Shown: piece by piece, positions 44,262 through 52,957 of the stretch | How positions within the stretch are numbered: the first letter of the stretch is position 1 | Layout of the letters: every line of letters starts with the position of its first letter | Assembly (NCBI GenBank): GCA_016865505.2 | Contig: AP025252.1 | Coordinates: 5,602,137 to 5,666,136, forward strand | Length of the DNA: 64,000 nucleotides | Direction of reading: 5' to 3' | Origin: Bryobacterales bacterium F-183 | GTDB lineage: Bacteria > Acidobacteriota > Terriglobia > Bryobacterales > Bryobacteraceae | The notes under the pieces: model-generated | Databases searched by the model: none | What the model was told of the DNA's origin: nothing | What the model saw: the letters and a program-made list of their open reading frames with translations, nothing else | Program-made: the position numbers and the translations under genes

Positions 44262-45480
44262 CGTCGGTGTGGTCTGCCCAGCGATCGTTGGGGATGAGCG
44301 GGAACCAGCCGGGGCGACCGGGGTCCATGTCGTAGGGGTAGGGGCCGAGTTTCTTGTAGAGTTCGGCGTACTCGCGGACCTTGTCGCGATTGAGCTTGAT
44401 GCCAAGGCCGGGGGCTGTGGGTACGGCGATGGAGCCACCTTCGTACTTCATGAGGCCGCCTTCGATGATGTCGTCGGCGAGGTGATGGTAATGTGCGTCG
44501 GCGGCGAAGGAGAGGTTTGGGATCACGGCGCCGAGGTGAAGCATGGTGGCGAGTTGGATGCCGAGTTCGCCAGACGAATGTACGGCGACGCCGATCTGGA
44601 AGGTCTCGCAGACGCCGGCGGCTTTGACGCAGGCGCGGATGCCTCCCCAGAATGTCGTGTCCAGCAGGATGACGTCGACCGCAGTATCCAGAATGTTGGC
44701 GGCGAGTTGCTCGAAGCCTACAACGACGGTGTTGGTGGCTAGGGGGACGCGGATCATTTGGCGGGTACGTCGCATGCCGTGGAGGCCATAGGTGGGGTCT
44801 TCCAAATAGTCGTTATTGAGGCCTTCGATCGCCTGGCCGAAGCGGATGGCCTGTTCGACGGACATCACGGCGTTGGGGTCGTAGCGAAGCTTGTGCTGGG
44901 GGAACTCGGCGGCGATGGCTTTGTAGACTTCGAGTTCGTAATCGGGATGAAAACCGCCGCTTTTGACCTTGTGGGTGGTGAAGCCGTGGGTGGCTGCTAA
45001 TTCTTTCGCACAGGCTACGGCTTGATCGATGGTTCGGACTTCGCCGTCGCCTGTTTTGGGGTTCGGATAGCGGAAGAAGAGGTAGGAGGCAAAAGGGACA
45101 CGGTTGCGAAGGCGGCCGCCGAGGATGTCGCACACGGGTACGCCCCAGGCTTGGCCGAGGATGTCGAGGCAGGCGAATTCGAGCGCTGCGAGCACCTGCG
45201 TGCGGTTGTTGTAGAGCGAGCCCGTGGGGTTGCAGAGCAGGAAACGCATCTCTTCGAGACGAGCGGGGTCGCGGCCGACGAGGTACTGCTTCATGGCGCG
45301 GAAGGTGGCTTCTGCGGATTCGCCTCCACCGCCCATTTCACCGAGGCCGATGATGCCGTTGTCGGTTTCCACTTCGACAATGGTGCGTACGAAGCGGCCC
45401 CAGTGGCAGCCGTTGGCGTGGCGCAGCGGCGCGATCAACGGCACGGTGACGGTGGTGGGCCGGATGTCGACGATTTTCAT
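44230..45480 (-). CDS. Enolase-superfamily dehydratase, glucarate-dehydratase-like
   Basis: A 416-residue enzyme of the mandelate racemase/muconate lactonizing superfamily. The Lys171-x-Lys173 pair (THKVKSGG), metal ligands Asp201 and Glu227 (RYDPN; YLEDP), Asn250 (ATNT) and His301 (VHSSGELG) are all visible, the pattern of D-glucarate/galactarate dehydratases. It would dehydrate a sugar acid. A possible uptake partner, the ACS-type MFS gene at 9204, is far away. It is divergent from the CYTH gene. Confidence 0.88.
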   Translation of the reverse strand: MKIVDIRPTTVTVPLIAPLRHANGCHWGRFVRTIVEVETDNGIIGLGEMGGGGESAEATFRAMKQYLVGRDPARLEEMRFLLCNPTGSLYNNRTQVLAALEFACLDILGQAWGVPVCDILGGRLRNRVPFASYLFFRYPNPKTGDGEVRTIDQAVACAKELAATHGFTTHKVKSGGFHPDYELEVYKAIAAEFPQHKLRYDPNAVMSVEQAIRFGQAIEGLNNDYLEDPTYGLHGMRRTRQMIRVPLATNTVVVGFEQLAANILDTAVDVILLDTTFWGGIRACVKAAGVCETFQIGVAVHSSGELGIQLATMLHLGAVIPNLSFAADAHYHHLADDIIEGGLMKYEGGSIAVPTAPGLGIKLNRDKVREYAELYKKLGPYPYDMDPGRPGWFPLIPNDRWADHTDATIPAIPFAD

Positions 45481-45518
45481 GATTTGGAAATCGCAATGTT
45501 ATCACCGCGCAATAGGGG

Positions 45519-45524
45519 CATAAT
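45519..45524 (+). promoter_or_regulatory. -10 candidate of the CYTH gene
   Basis: CATAAT, followed by six bases and the ATG at 45531. This suggests a leaderless message. Confidence 0.4.
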
Positions 45525-45530
45525 GGGGAC

Positions 45531-46094
45531 ATGACGGTCCACTCGGGAATCGAGACAGAGATCAAGATTCGGGTTGGGGATGTGGAAGAGATCGAGGCCC
45601 TGTTGCGCTCGCGTGGATTCGCCGAGTCATCGCCGAGATCGTTTGAGAGCAACACGGTTTGGGATACGCCGGGGCGCGATTTGAAGGCGTCCGGCGAGCT
45701 TGTGCGGCTGCGAGCCACACAAGGCCGGCACGTGCTGACGTACAAGGGCAAGGCGCATACCGAGAAGTACAAGAGCCGGGAAGAATTGGAAAGCGAATGC
45801 AGCAGCGTGGATGCGTTACAGCGCGTGTTCCGGCGGCTTGGGCTGGAACCGATGTTCCGGTATGAGAAGTACAGGACTGAGTTCCAGCGTGAAGATCAGG
45901 AAGGCGTAGTGACGGTGGACGAGACGCCCATCGGCAACTTTATTGAGCTGGAAGGCGAGCCGGCGTGGATTGATCGCGTGGCGAGTGAGCTTGGGTTCAA
46001 CGATCGCGATTATTCGACCACAAGCTATGGGCGGTTGTATCTGGAGCATTGCGAGCGCGCGGGGTTGACGCCGTCGCACATGGTGTTTGAGTGA
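45531..46094 (+). CDS. CYTH-domain triphosphate phosphohydrolase/cyclase
   Basis: A 187-residue protein of the CYTH superfamily. The ExExK motif is Glu8, Glu10, Lys12 (IETEIKIRV), with Arg and Lys tunnel residues (ELVRLRATQ, LTYKGKAH) after it. Family members include class IV adenylate cyclase, thiamine triphosphatase and inorganic triphosphatase. Which one applies cannot be told. The stop overlaps the start of the lipoprotein gene (TGATG). Confidence 0.9.
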   Translation: MTVHSGIETEIKIRVGDVEEIEALLRSRGFAESSPRSFESNTVWDTPGRDLKASGELVRLRATQGRHVLTYKGKAHTEKYKSREELESECSSVDALQRVFRRLGLEPMFRYEKYRTEFQREDQEGVVTVDETPIGNFIELEGEPAWIDRVASELGFNDRDYSTTSYGRLYLEHCERAGLTPSHMVFE

Positions 46095-46792
46095 TGCGCG
46101 CGGCTTTCGTACTTGCATTTCTTGTTTTGTTGGCGGGTTGCGGATCGGGCTCAGGGACCGAAGATTTGCAGGGGTTGCCGCGACCGCAGCGATTGCAACA
46201 GTTGAAGAAGCTCGCGGCGCAGAATCCGGGATCGAAAGAGGTCCAGCAACAGTTGGGCGATACGGCGCTTGAAGAGGGCGATGCCAAAGCAGCGCTGGCG
46301 GCGTTTGAGAAGACGGGCGATGCGAAAGGCGCGGCGGTCGCAAAGTTGTGGACGGATCCGGCGCAGTTCCCTACCCCGCAAGGATCACCACAAGAGTTGT
46401 ACGCGGCGGCGATGGCGACGCAGTTGGCTGTGGATTCGCCGTTCTCTGTGCGTAGCAACATGCTGAACCAACTGAATCGCGCTGGGCGGCTGTTCTTTGA
46501 CGCGGGCAACCTGGAAGCTGCTGGGGCTTGCGTACAGCGGGCGAAGCCGATTGTGGCAGTGCTACTGCAGTTGCCGGAGCCTTCGCTGTACGCGATGCAT
46601 CTGGCGGCTGAGTACGACAACCTGTACGGCGATATGTTGTTCAAGAACCGGCATTGGGGCAATGCTCGCGAGTTCTTTCAGAACAACGTGATGCGGTTCC
46701 GGAGTTGGGATCCGCCGAATGAGTACACCAAGGGGCGGCTCGAAGAGGCTCGGCGCAAGGTGGCGGAGTGCGAGAAGAGAATGCTGCCGTGA
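46094..46792 (+). CDS. Predicted lipoprotein with helical repeats
   Basis: A 232-residue lipoprotein: signal peptide MRAAFVLAFLVLLAGC with the lipid-bearing Cys16. The mature part has TPR-like helices (PQRLQQLKKLAAQNPGSKE; LGDTALEEGDAKAALAAF) and a conserved-looking second half with NRHWGNAREFF. It is encoded between the CYTH and AlkD genes and coupled to both by codon overlap (TGATG before, GTGA after). ATG 46094 is taken; a GTG one codon earlier is equally possible. Confidence 0.72.
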   Translation: MRAAFVLAFLVLLAGCGSGSGTEDLQGLPRPQRLQQLKKLAAQNPGSKEVQQQLGDTALEEGDAKAALAAFEKTGDAKGAAVAKLWTDPAQFPTPQGSPQELYAAAMATQLAVDSPFSVRSNMLNQLNRAGRLFFDAGNLEAAGACVQRAKPIVAVLLQLPEPSLYAMHLAAEYDNLYGDMLFKNRHWGNAREFFQNNVMRFRSWDPPNEYTKGRLEEARRKVAECEKRMLP

Positions 46793-47469
46793 CGCCGAAG
46801 GAATTTGTACGGCAGGTGGACGTCGCGTATCGAGCGGCGGCGGATGCGACGCTTGCCGAGCCAATGTCCAAGTACATGCGGAGTCTGTTTCCGTTTGTGG
46901 GGTTGCAAAAACCGAAACAGTCGGCTGCGTTGAAGCCTGTGCTGGTGGCGGCCAAGCCGTTTGTTGATGAACAGTTTTTGATCGCCGCGTCGAAGGCTCT
47001 GTACCAGAAACAAGAGCGCGAGTTTCACTACGCTGCGTTGCTTACGCTGATCCATTTTGAGAAGAAGCTGAGTGTGGCGAGCCTGGGGCATGTCCGGTGG
47101 CTGGTGGAGACCCATAGCTGGTGGGACACCGTGGATACTTTGGCGACGCACGTTGTGGGCGGCCTGGTGCTGCGATACCCCAAGAAATTGCAGCCGGAGA
47201 TGGATGAGTGGAGCGCCGACGCCAACTTTTGGATACGGCGTTGCGCGATCCTGCATCAGCTCAGCTACAAGACGAAGACCGATGCCGAGCGCTTGTTTGC
47301 GTACTGCGCGGCCAATGCTCGCGATGAGGAGTTCTTTATCCGCAAGGCGATTGGTTGGGCGTTGCGGCAGTATTCGCGAACCGATGCTCGGGCTGTGGCG
47401 CAGTTTGTGCATGAGCATCCGGAACTGTCGGCGCTGAGCCGCCGTGAGGCCATGAAGTTGGGGCTGTAA
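46789..47469 (+). CDS. DNA alkylation repair protein, AlkD-like
   Basis: A 226-residue all-helical HEAT-repeat protein of the AlkC/AlkD superfamily, DNA glycosylases that remove alkylated purines. It shows the family block ETHSWWDTVDTLA, followed by WIRRCAILHQLSY and FIRKAIGWALRQYSR. The GTG start at 46789 overlaps the stop of the upstream lipoprotein gene (GTGA). It is the third gene of the coupled CYTH-lipoprotein-AlkD run. Confidence 0.9.
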   Translation: MTPKEFVRQVDVAYRAAADATLAEPMSKYMRSLFPFVGLQKPKQSAALKPVLVAAKPFVDEQFLIAASKALYQKQEREFHYAALLTLIHFEKKLSVASLGHVRWLVETHSWWDTVDTLATHVVGGLVLRYPKKLQPEMDEWSADANFWIRRCAILHQLSYKTKTDAERLFAYCAANARDEEFFIRKAIGWALRQYSRTDARAVAQFVHEHPELSALSRREAMKLGL

Positions 47470-47505
47470 GGATCGCTGCGGGGTCGCGTTTCATACTGGA
47501 ATCAC

Positions 47506-48309
47506 ATGATCCTTTCCTTTCTCGCAGCCGCTGTGCTTGCACAAAACTATACTCCTGCCAACCCGGAATGGAACCAGCCGGTTGAGCCCGTGAAGCTTGC
47601 TTCGAACCTGTACTATGTGGGCGCGAGCGATGTTTCCTCCTTCTTATTCACGTCCGATCAGGGGCATGTGCTGATCGATAGCGGGTTCCGCGAGACGGTG
47701 CCTCTCATCAAAGCGAATATCGAGAAATTGGGGTTCAAGCTGAAGGACGTAAAGTATCTGCTGGTGACGCAGGCGCATTATGATCATGCGGCGGGGATTG
47801 CGGAGTTGAAGCGGCTGACCGGCGCGAAGCTGCTGTTGTCGGCCGAGGATGCGAAGCTTGCTGAGCGCGGTGGCAAGGGTGATTTTGCGTTTCAGGACAA
47901 CTTTGCGTTTGAGCCGGTGAAGGCGGATGGCATCGTTAAAGATGGCGATGAGTTGAAGCTGGGCAAGACGATCCACATGCGGGCTTACATTACGCCGGGG
48001 CATACGAAGGGCTGCACGACGTGGTCGGCAAAGGTCGGGGATCAGACGGCTGTGGTGGTGTGCGGATTTACGGCGCCGGGGTACCGGTTGAAGGGGAATC
48101 CGAACTATCCGAACATCGTGGCGGATTTTGAGCGTACGTTTGCGACGCTTGAAAAGATGCCTTGCGACATCTTTTTGGCGGCGCATGCGAGCCAGTTTCA
48201 TCTGGCGGAGAAGCGCGCGAGTGGGCAGTTTGCGAAAAAGGGCGAGTTGGCGCAGGAAATGAGCGCGGCGCGAGGCCGGTTCCGGGATCAGTTGGCCAAA
48301 CAGAAGTAA
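47506..48309 (+). CDS. B3-type metallo-beta-lactamase-fold hydrolase
   Basis: A 267-residue exported enzyme (signal peptide [13 protein letters not shown]). The zinc motif reads Gln89-Ala-His91-Tyr-Asp93-His94, with His166 (PGHTKG) and His227 (AAHAS) as further ligands. The first His of HxHxDH is Gln, as in GOB-type B3 beta-lactamases. The [22 protein letters not shown] stretch (shortened) and [11 protein letters not shown] are typical of subclass B3. Beta-lactam hydrolysis is plausible but not proven. CATACT lies eight bases before the ATG. Confidence 0.88.
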   Translation: MILSFLAAAVLAQNYTPANPEWNQPVEPVKLASNLYYVGASDVSSFLFTSDQGHVLIDSGFRETVPLIKANIEKLGFKLKDVKYLLVTQAHYDHAAGIAELKRLTGAKLLLSAEDAKLAERGGKGDFAFQDNFAFEPVKADGIVKDGDELKLGKTIHMRAYITPGHTKGCTTWSAKVGDQTAVVVCGFTAPGYRLKGNPNYPNIVADFERTFATLEKMPCDIFLAAHASQFHLAEKRASGQFAKKGELAQEMSAARGRFRDQLAKQK

Positions 48310-48326
48310 AATTGGACATGCCAATT
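48310..48326 (+). promoter_or_regulatory. Inverted repeat covering a start codon
   Basis: AATTGG at 48310-48315 and CCAATT at 48321-48326 form a perfect stem whose loop ACATG carries the ATG of the next gene. It could limit translation of that gene or be chance. Confidence 0.35.
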
Positions 48327-49250
48327 ACCCGCCGGGGCGCGCTGCAATCGCTTGCAGCAGGCGCCGCTGCTTTGCCGCTTGCTGTTGAAGCGCAAACGAC
48401 CAACGCCAATTCGAAGAAGCACATCCCGATCGCTGTCTCGACATACTCTTACTGGCACTTTAAGGGCACCAAGACTCCGATTGAAGACGTGATCATGGAC
48501 GCCGCCAAGCTGGGGTTTGACGGCGTCGAGATCCTGCACCGGCAGATGGACAACGAGACGCCGGCATACTGCAACAAGCTGAAGAAGATGGCGTTTGAGA
48601 GCGGCTTGAGCCTGCCGCTGTTGTCGATCCATCAGGACTTTGTGTTTCCCGATGCGAGCGAGCGCCAGAAGCATATCGACCACACCAAGCGCTGCATGGA
48701 TGTGGCGGCGCAGCTGGGAATTCCCGCGATTCGCCTGAATTCCGGCCGTTGGAAGACGATTCCGAGCTTTGACGATTTGATGAAGGCGAAGGGCGAGGAG
48801 CCGCCGATCAAGGGCTACACCGAGAACGATGCCTTCAAGTGGTGTATCGACTCGATTCAGGCTTGCATTCCGCATGCGGAGAAGACGGGCGTGATGATGG
48901 CGCTCGAAAACCACTGGGGCCTGACTACGCGCGTCGAGAATGTGTTGAAGATCTGGAAGGCCGTGAACTCGCCGTGGCTGGGCATCAACGTGGATACCGG
49001 CAACTATCCGAACGGCGTGGATATCTACACCGAGATCGGCAAGCTGGCACCGCATGCCACGATCGTGCAGTGCAAGACGTATCATGGCGGCGGCGTTTGG
49101 TACACGCTGGACCTCGATTACAAGAAGATCGCCGGGATTTTGCGTAATGCGAAGTTCGGCGGTTGGATTTCGCTCGAGATGGAAGGCAACGAGGCAGCGT
49201 CGACGGCAGTGCCGAAGAGCCTTGCGACTCTGCGTCAGGCGTTCGCGTAA
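48318..49250 (+). CDS. Tat-exported TIM-barrel protein (sugar phosphate isomerase/epimerase-like)
   Basis: A 310-residue protein. The N-terminus [20 protein letters not shown] is a twin-arginine signal. The rest is an AP-endonuclease-2/xylose-isomerase-like barrel with [20 protein letters not shown] and [11 protein letters not shown], and metal-type residues (Glu in ALENHW; Asp in NVDTGNY; Glu in SLEMEGNE). Related proteins are annotated as sugar isomerases/epimerases; the substrate is open. The ATG at 48318 sits in the loop of a small stem. A longer frame upstream is antisense noise. Confidence 0.82.
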   Translation: MPITRRGALQSLAAGAAALPLAVEAQTTNANSKKHIPIAVSTYSYWHFKGTKTPIEDVIMDAAKLGFDGVEILHRQMDNETPAYCNKLKKMAFESGLSLPLLSIHQDFVFPDASERQKHIDHTKRCMDVAAQLGIPAIRLNSGRWKTIPSFDDLMKAKGEEPPIKGYTENDAFKWCIDSIQACIPHAEKTGVMMALENHWGLTTRVENVLKIWKAVNSPWLGINVDTGNYPNGVDIYTEIGKLAPHATIVQCKTYHGGGVWYTLDLDYKKIAGILRNAKFGGWISLEMEGNEAASTAVPKSLATLRQAFA

Positions 49251-49268
49251 GGCGTAGGATAGAGGTTT

Positions 49269-50438
49269 ATGGCCCGCTTTCCCGGAGTCGATTATCTGCT
49301 GATTGACAGCTTGCTATCGGAGCAGGAAAAGATGGTTCGCCAGACGGCGCGCCAGTTTGTAGATGAGCAGGTTGTCCCGATCATCAAAGACCATTTTCGC
49401 GAAGGTACGTTCCCCAAGCATCTGATCCCAGAGATGGGCAGGATGGGCTTTTTCGGCGCCAATCTCACCGGATACGGCTGCGCCGAGATGAGCAACGTGG
49501 AGTACGGGCTGCTGATGCAAGAGATCGAGCGGGGCGATTCCGGGTTGCGGAGCTTTGTCAGCGTACAGGGTGCGTTGGTGATGTACCCGCTGCTGACGTA
49601 TGGTTCGGAAGAACAGAAGTCCAAGTGGCTGCCGAAGCTGCAGTCGGGCGAGGCGATTGGTTGCTTTGGATTGACAGAGCCCATGTTTGGCTCAAATCCA
49701 GCGGGCATGTTGACTCGCGCGGTGAAGGACGGCGATAGCTGGATTCTGAACGGCGAGAAGACCTGGATCACCAACGGGTCGGTCGCGGATGTGGCGATTG
49801 TTTGGGCTCGCACAGAGGACGGAATTCGCGGCTTTGTGGTGGAGGCGGGTACGCCGGGGTTCAGTACGTCGGTGCTGCATGGCAAGCTGTCGATGCGGGC
49901 GTCGGTGACGTCGAGTCTGGCGTTTACGGACTGCCGCGTACCGGGGTCCGCGATGTTGCCGGGTGCTAAGGGCTTGAAGGCGCCGTTGAGTTGCTTGTCA
50001 CAAGCGCGATTTGGCATTGGCTGGGGCGTGATTGGCGCGGCGATGGATTGCTATGAGACGGCCCGGCAGTACACGGTGACGCGCAAGCAGTTTGACGATA
50101 AGCCGATCGCCGCGCATCAACTGGTGCAGTTGAAGCTGGCGGATATGATCACTGAGATCACCAAGGCGCAGTTGCTGGCGATTCACTGCGGACGACTGAA
50201 GGACGAAGGCAAGCTGGATCCGGCGCATATTTCGATGCTCAAGCGGAACAATGTGGCGATTGCGCTCGATGTCGCGCGGGCGTCTCGCGATTTGCTCGGT
50301 GGCAACGGAATCATGGAAGAGTACCCGTTGATGCGGCACTTGTGTAATCTCGAAACAGTGAAGACATACGAGGGTACGGACCATATCCATGCGCTCGTGA
50401 TTGGCGAGAGAGTGACGGGAGTTCCGGCTTACAAGTGA
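49269..50438 (+). CDS. Glutaryl-CoA dehydrogenase-type acyl-CoA dehydrogenase
   Basis: A 389-residue FAD enzyme. It shows the family blocks VEYGLLMQEIERGDSGLRS, VSVQGALVMYPLLTYGSEEQ (shortened), GCFGLTEPMFGSNPAGM and the C-terminal catalytic Glu368 in TYEGTDHIHALVIGE. The closest pattern is glutaryl-CoA dehydrogenase, which turns glutaryl-CoA into crotonyl-CoA in lysine or tryptophan breakdown. Its stop overlaps the start of the PSD1 gene (GTGA), so they may be one operon. TAGGAT is eight bases before the ATG. Confidence 0.92.
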   Translation: MARFPGVDYLLIDSLLSEQEKMVRQTARQFVDEQVVPIIKDHFREGTFPKHLIPEMGRMGFFGANLTGYGCAEMSNVEYGLLMQEIERGDSGLRSFVSVQGALVMYPLLTYGSEEQKSKWLPKLQSGEAIGCFGLTEPMFGSNPAGMLTRAVKDGDSWILNGEKTWITNGSVADVAIVWARTEDGIRGFVVEAGTPGFSTSVLHGKLSMRASVTSSLAFTDCRVPGSAMLPGAKGLKAPLSCLSQARFGIGWGVIGAAMDCYETARQYTVTRKQFDDKPIAAHQLVQLKLADMITEITKAQLLAIHCGRLKDEGKLDPAHISMLKRNNVAIALDVARASRDLLGGNGIMEEYPLMRHLCNLETVKTYEGTDHIHALVIGERVTGVPAYK

Positions 50439-52957
50439 AGATCCTGGCAATCGTAGTTACGGCGTCATCGCTGCTCACGGCCAACGATGAGTTCTTTGAA
50501 CAACGCATCCGGCCGGTGCTGGTGGAGAAGTGCTACGGGTGCCATAACTCGAAGCTGAAATCGCCATTTGGCGGGCTGCGGCTGGATACCGCTGTGGATA
50601 CGCGCAAGGGTGGCGATTCGGGTCCGGCATTGGTGCCGGGGAAGCCCGAGGAAAGCCGCTTGTACACGGCGCTGCTGTACGAAGCGGGTGCGCATTTGAA
50701 GATGCCGCCGACGGGGAAACTGCCGGCGAATGTGATTGCGGACTTTAAGACGTGGATCGCGGCGGGTGCTCCGGATCCTCGGACGGCTGCTGCTCCGGTG
50801 GCTGCGGCCAAGGCGGAGACCACTGCCAAGCCGCATTGGGCGTTTCAGCCGTTGCGCCCGGGTACGGGCACGATCGACGATCTGCTGGGGACCAAGGGCA
50901 AACCGGCAATCGGACGTCGCGAATGGCTGCGGCGCATCACGTTTGACCTGACCGGGTTGCCTCCCAAACCTGCGGAAATTGAGGCGTTTTTGAAGGATTC
51001 TGCGCCCGATGCGGATCGCACGGTGATGGAGCGTCTGCTGGCATCGCCACATTATGGCGAACGCTGGGCGCGGCACTGGCTGGATCTGGTGCGGTATTGC
51101 GAGACCAACGGACACGAGTTCGACAACGACAAGATCGACGCCTGGAAGTACCGCGATTATGTGATTCGCGCGTTCAACGATGACGTGCCGTACGATCAGT
51201 TGATTCGCGAACACGTGGCGGGGGATCTGCTGGCGAAGCCGCGGTTGTCGAAGGACGGGTCGTTTCTGGAGTCCCCGATCGGGTCCGGGATGCTGTGGTT
51301 TGGCGAGGTACTGAATAGCGCCACCGATTCCGTGAAGACGCGTACCGATGTGGTGGACAACCAGTTGGACGTGATCAGCAAGACGTTTTTGGGCATGACG
51401 CTCGCTTGCGCGCGGTGCCACGATCACAAGTTCGACCCGCTGCCGACGCGCGAGTACTACGGCGTGGCGGGGGTGCTGCACAGCACGTACTTCCGCGAGG
51501 CCGTGGTGGACAGCCCGGCACGGGATGCGGAGATTGCGAAGATCCGCAAGTCCATGGGCGAGATTCCGCATGAGTTGCCGGTGGTGCAGTTGCGCGACGG
51601 TGATCAGGCGTTTACTCCGGTGTCGCAATGGCGGCAATCCGGGCAGGCGTTCCGGTCCCATCATGGGGCGCCGGAGTTTGTCGGTTCGCTGACTTCGGAG
51701 AAGTTTGTGATGCCGAAGTTCTGGATCCATCTGCTGTTCCGTGGCGATATCGCGGAGACCAATCAGAGGAATGGCGGTCCGCTGCGGATCACGCTGATTG
51801 CGGGCGATTACAAGAGCCAGCATATGGCGCCGAAGAAGACGACGGATTGGCAATGGAAGTCCATTCGCATGACGTTGGAGCATGGGCGGACGTGCTATTT
51901 CGAGGTCGTGGATCGCGATACGGGCAAGCAGATTGAACTGGCACAGGTGGTGTTTTCGGATCACCCCGAGCCTCCGACGTTTACGTATGGCGGGCAGCCA
52001 ATGGCCGTACGGCAGGCGCCGGAGGCCGTGCCGCCGAGTACGTGGGCGATGATCAGCCAGGATGAGAATCCGCACGATGTAAAGGTGCATGTACGCGGGT
52101 CACACCAGAACCTGGGCGATGTGGCGCCTCGTGGATTTTTGAAGGCTGTAAAGGGGAATTGGGCGCCTGTGGATACGGCGCATAGCGGACGGCTGGAGTT
52201 TGCCGATTGGATCGCGTCGCCGGAGAATCCGTTGACGGCGCGCGTGCTGGTGAACCGCGTCTGGAAGCATCACTTCGGTACGGGGTTGGTGAAGAGCGTC
52301 GATAACTTTGGCAAGATGGGCGACCCACCTGCAAATGTCGCGCTGCTCGATTCCCTGGCCCGCGGCTTTATGGATCACGGCTGGAGCATCAAGTGGCTGC
52401 ATCGCGAGATCCTGCAGTCGGCTGCGTATCGCGGCGCGCTTCCGGTGCGGCGTTTGGAAGCTGAGGCGATTCGCGATTCGATTCTGGCTGTGTCCGGACG
52501 GCTGGATCCTACGCTGTACGGCAAGAGCGTGCCTCCGGTGATCACTGCCCATCAGGACGGGCGCGGCAAGCCTCCGACGGGGCCGTTGGATGGGGATGGG
52601 CGGCGGAGCATCTATATCGAAGTCCGGCGCAATTTTCTGAGTTCGATGTTCTTGGCTTTTGACTATCCGCTGCCGATTTCGACGATCGGCGGGCGGGGAT
52701 CGTCGACCGTGCCTTCGCAAGCGCTGTTGATGATGAACAACGAGTTTGTCGAACAGCAAGCCAAGCTTTGGGCCGATCGCGTGACGAACCAGCAGCCCGA
52801 TGCGGAAAAGCGGGTCGCGCAGATGTACGAAGAGGCGTTTGGGCGGCTGCCCTCCAAAGAAGAGACGCGCGAAACGCTGGAGTTTGCCAAGGCCAATTCC
52901 TGGGCCGATTTGGCGCATGTGCTGTTCAATTCCGCGGAGTTCTTGTATGTACAGTAG
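50435..52957 (+). CDS. PSD1/DUF1549-DUF1553 cytochrome-like protein
   Basis: An 840-residue exported protein. The N-terminal PSCyt1 domain has the heme motif Cys33-x-x-Cys36-His37 (CYGCH), then DUF1549 (RRITFDLTGLPPKP; ERWARHWLDL; CARCHDHKFDP) and a C-terminal DUF1553 (LTARVLVNRVWKHHFGTGLV, RVSQ-like ending). Proteins of this kind are abundant in Planctomycetes and Acidobacteria and are linked to breakdown of complex polysaccharides; the reaction is unknown. It precedes a DUF1501 gene, its usual partner, with an 11-base overlap. Confidence 0.92.
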   Translation: MKILAIVVTASSLLTANDEFFEQRIRPVLVEKCYGCHNSKLKSPFGGLRLDTAVDTRKGGDSGPALVPGKPEESRLYTALLYEAGAHLKMPPTGKLPANVIADFKTWIAAGAPDPRTAAAPVAAAKAETTAKPHWAFQPLRPGTGTIDDLLGTKGKPAIGRREWLRRITFDLTGLPPKPAEIEAFLKDSAPDADRTVMERLLASPHYGERWARHWLDLVRYCETNGHEFDNDKIDAWKYRDYVIRAFNDDVPYDQLIREHVAGDLLAKPRLSKDGSFLESPIGSGMLWFGEVLNSATDSVKTRTDVVDNQLDVISKTFLGMTLACARCHDHKFDPLPTREYYGVAGVLHSTYFREAVVDSPARDAEIAKIRKSMGEIPHELPVVQLRDGDQAFTPVSQWRQSGQAFRSHHGAPEFVGSLTSEKFVMPKFWIHLLFRGDIAETNQRNGGPLRITLIAGDYKSQHMAPKKTTDWQWKSIRMTLEHGRTCYFEVVDRDTGKQIELAQVVFSDHPEPPTFTYGGQPMAVRQAPEAVPPSTWAMISQDENPHDVKVHVRGSHQNLGDVAPRGFLKAVKGNWAPVDTAHSGRLEFADWIASPENPLTARVLVNRVWKHHFGTGLVKSVDNFGKMGDPPANVALLDSLARGFMDHGWSIKWLHREILQSAAYRGALPVRRLEAEAIRDSILAVSGRLDPTLYGKSVPPVITAHQDGRGKPPTGPLDGDGRRSIYIEVRRNFLSSMFLAFDYPLPISTIGGRGSSTVPSQALLMMNNEFVEQQAKLWADRVTNQQPDAEKRVAQMYEEAFGRLPSKEETRETLEFAKANSWADLAHVLFNSAEFLYVQ

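Noticed and set aside
50465-52090. A 541-codon minus-strand frame opposite the PSD1 gene
   Set aside because: Arg/His/Pro-rich shadow of a well-supported plus-strand gene.
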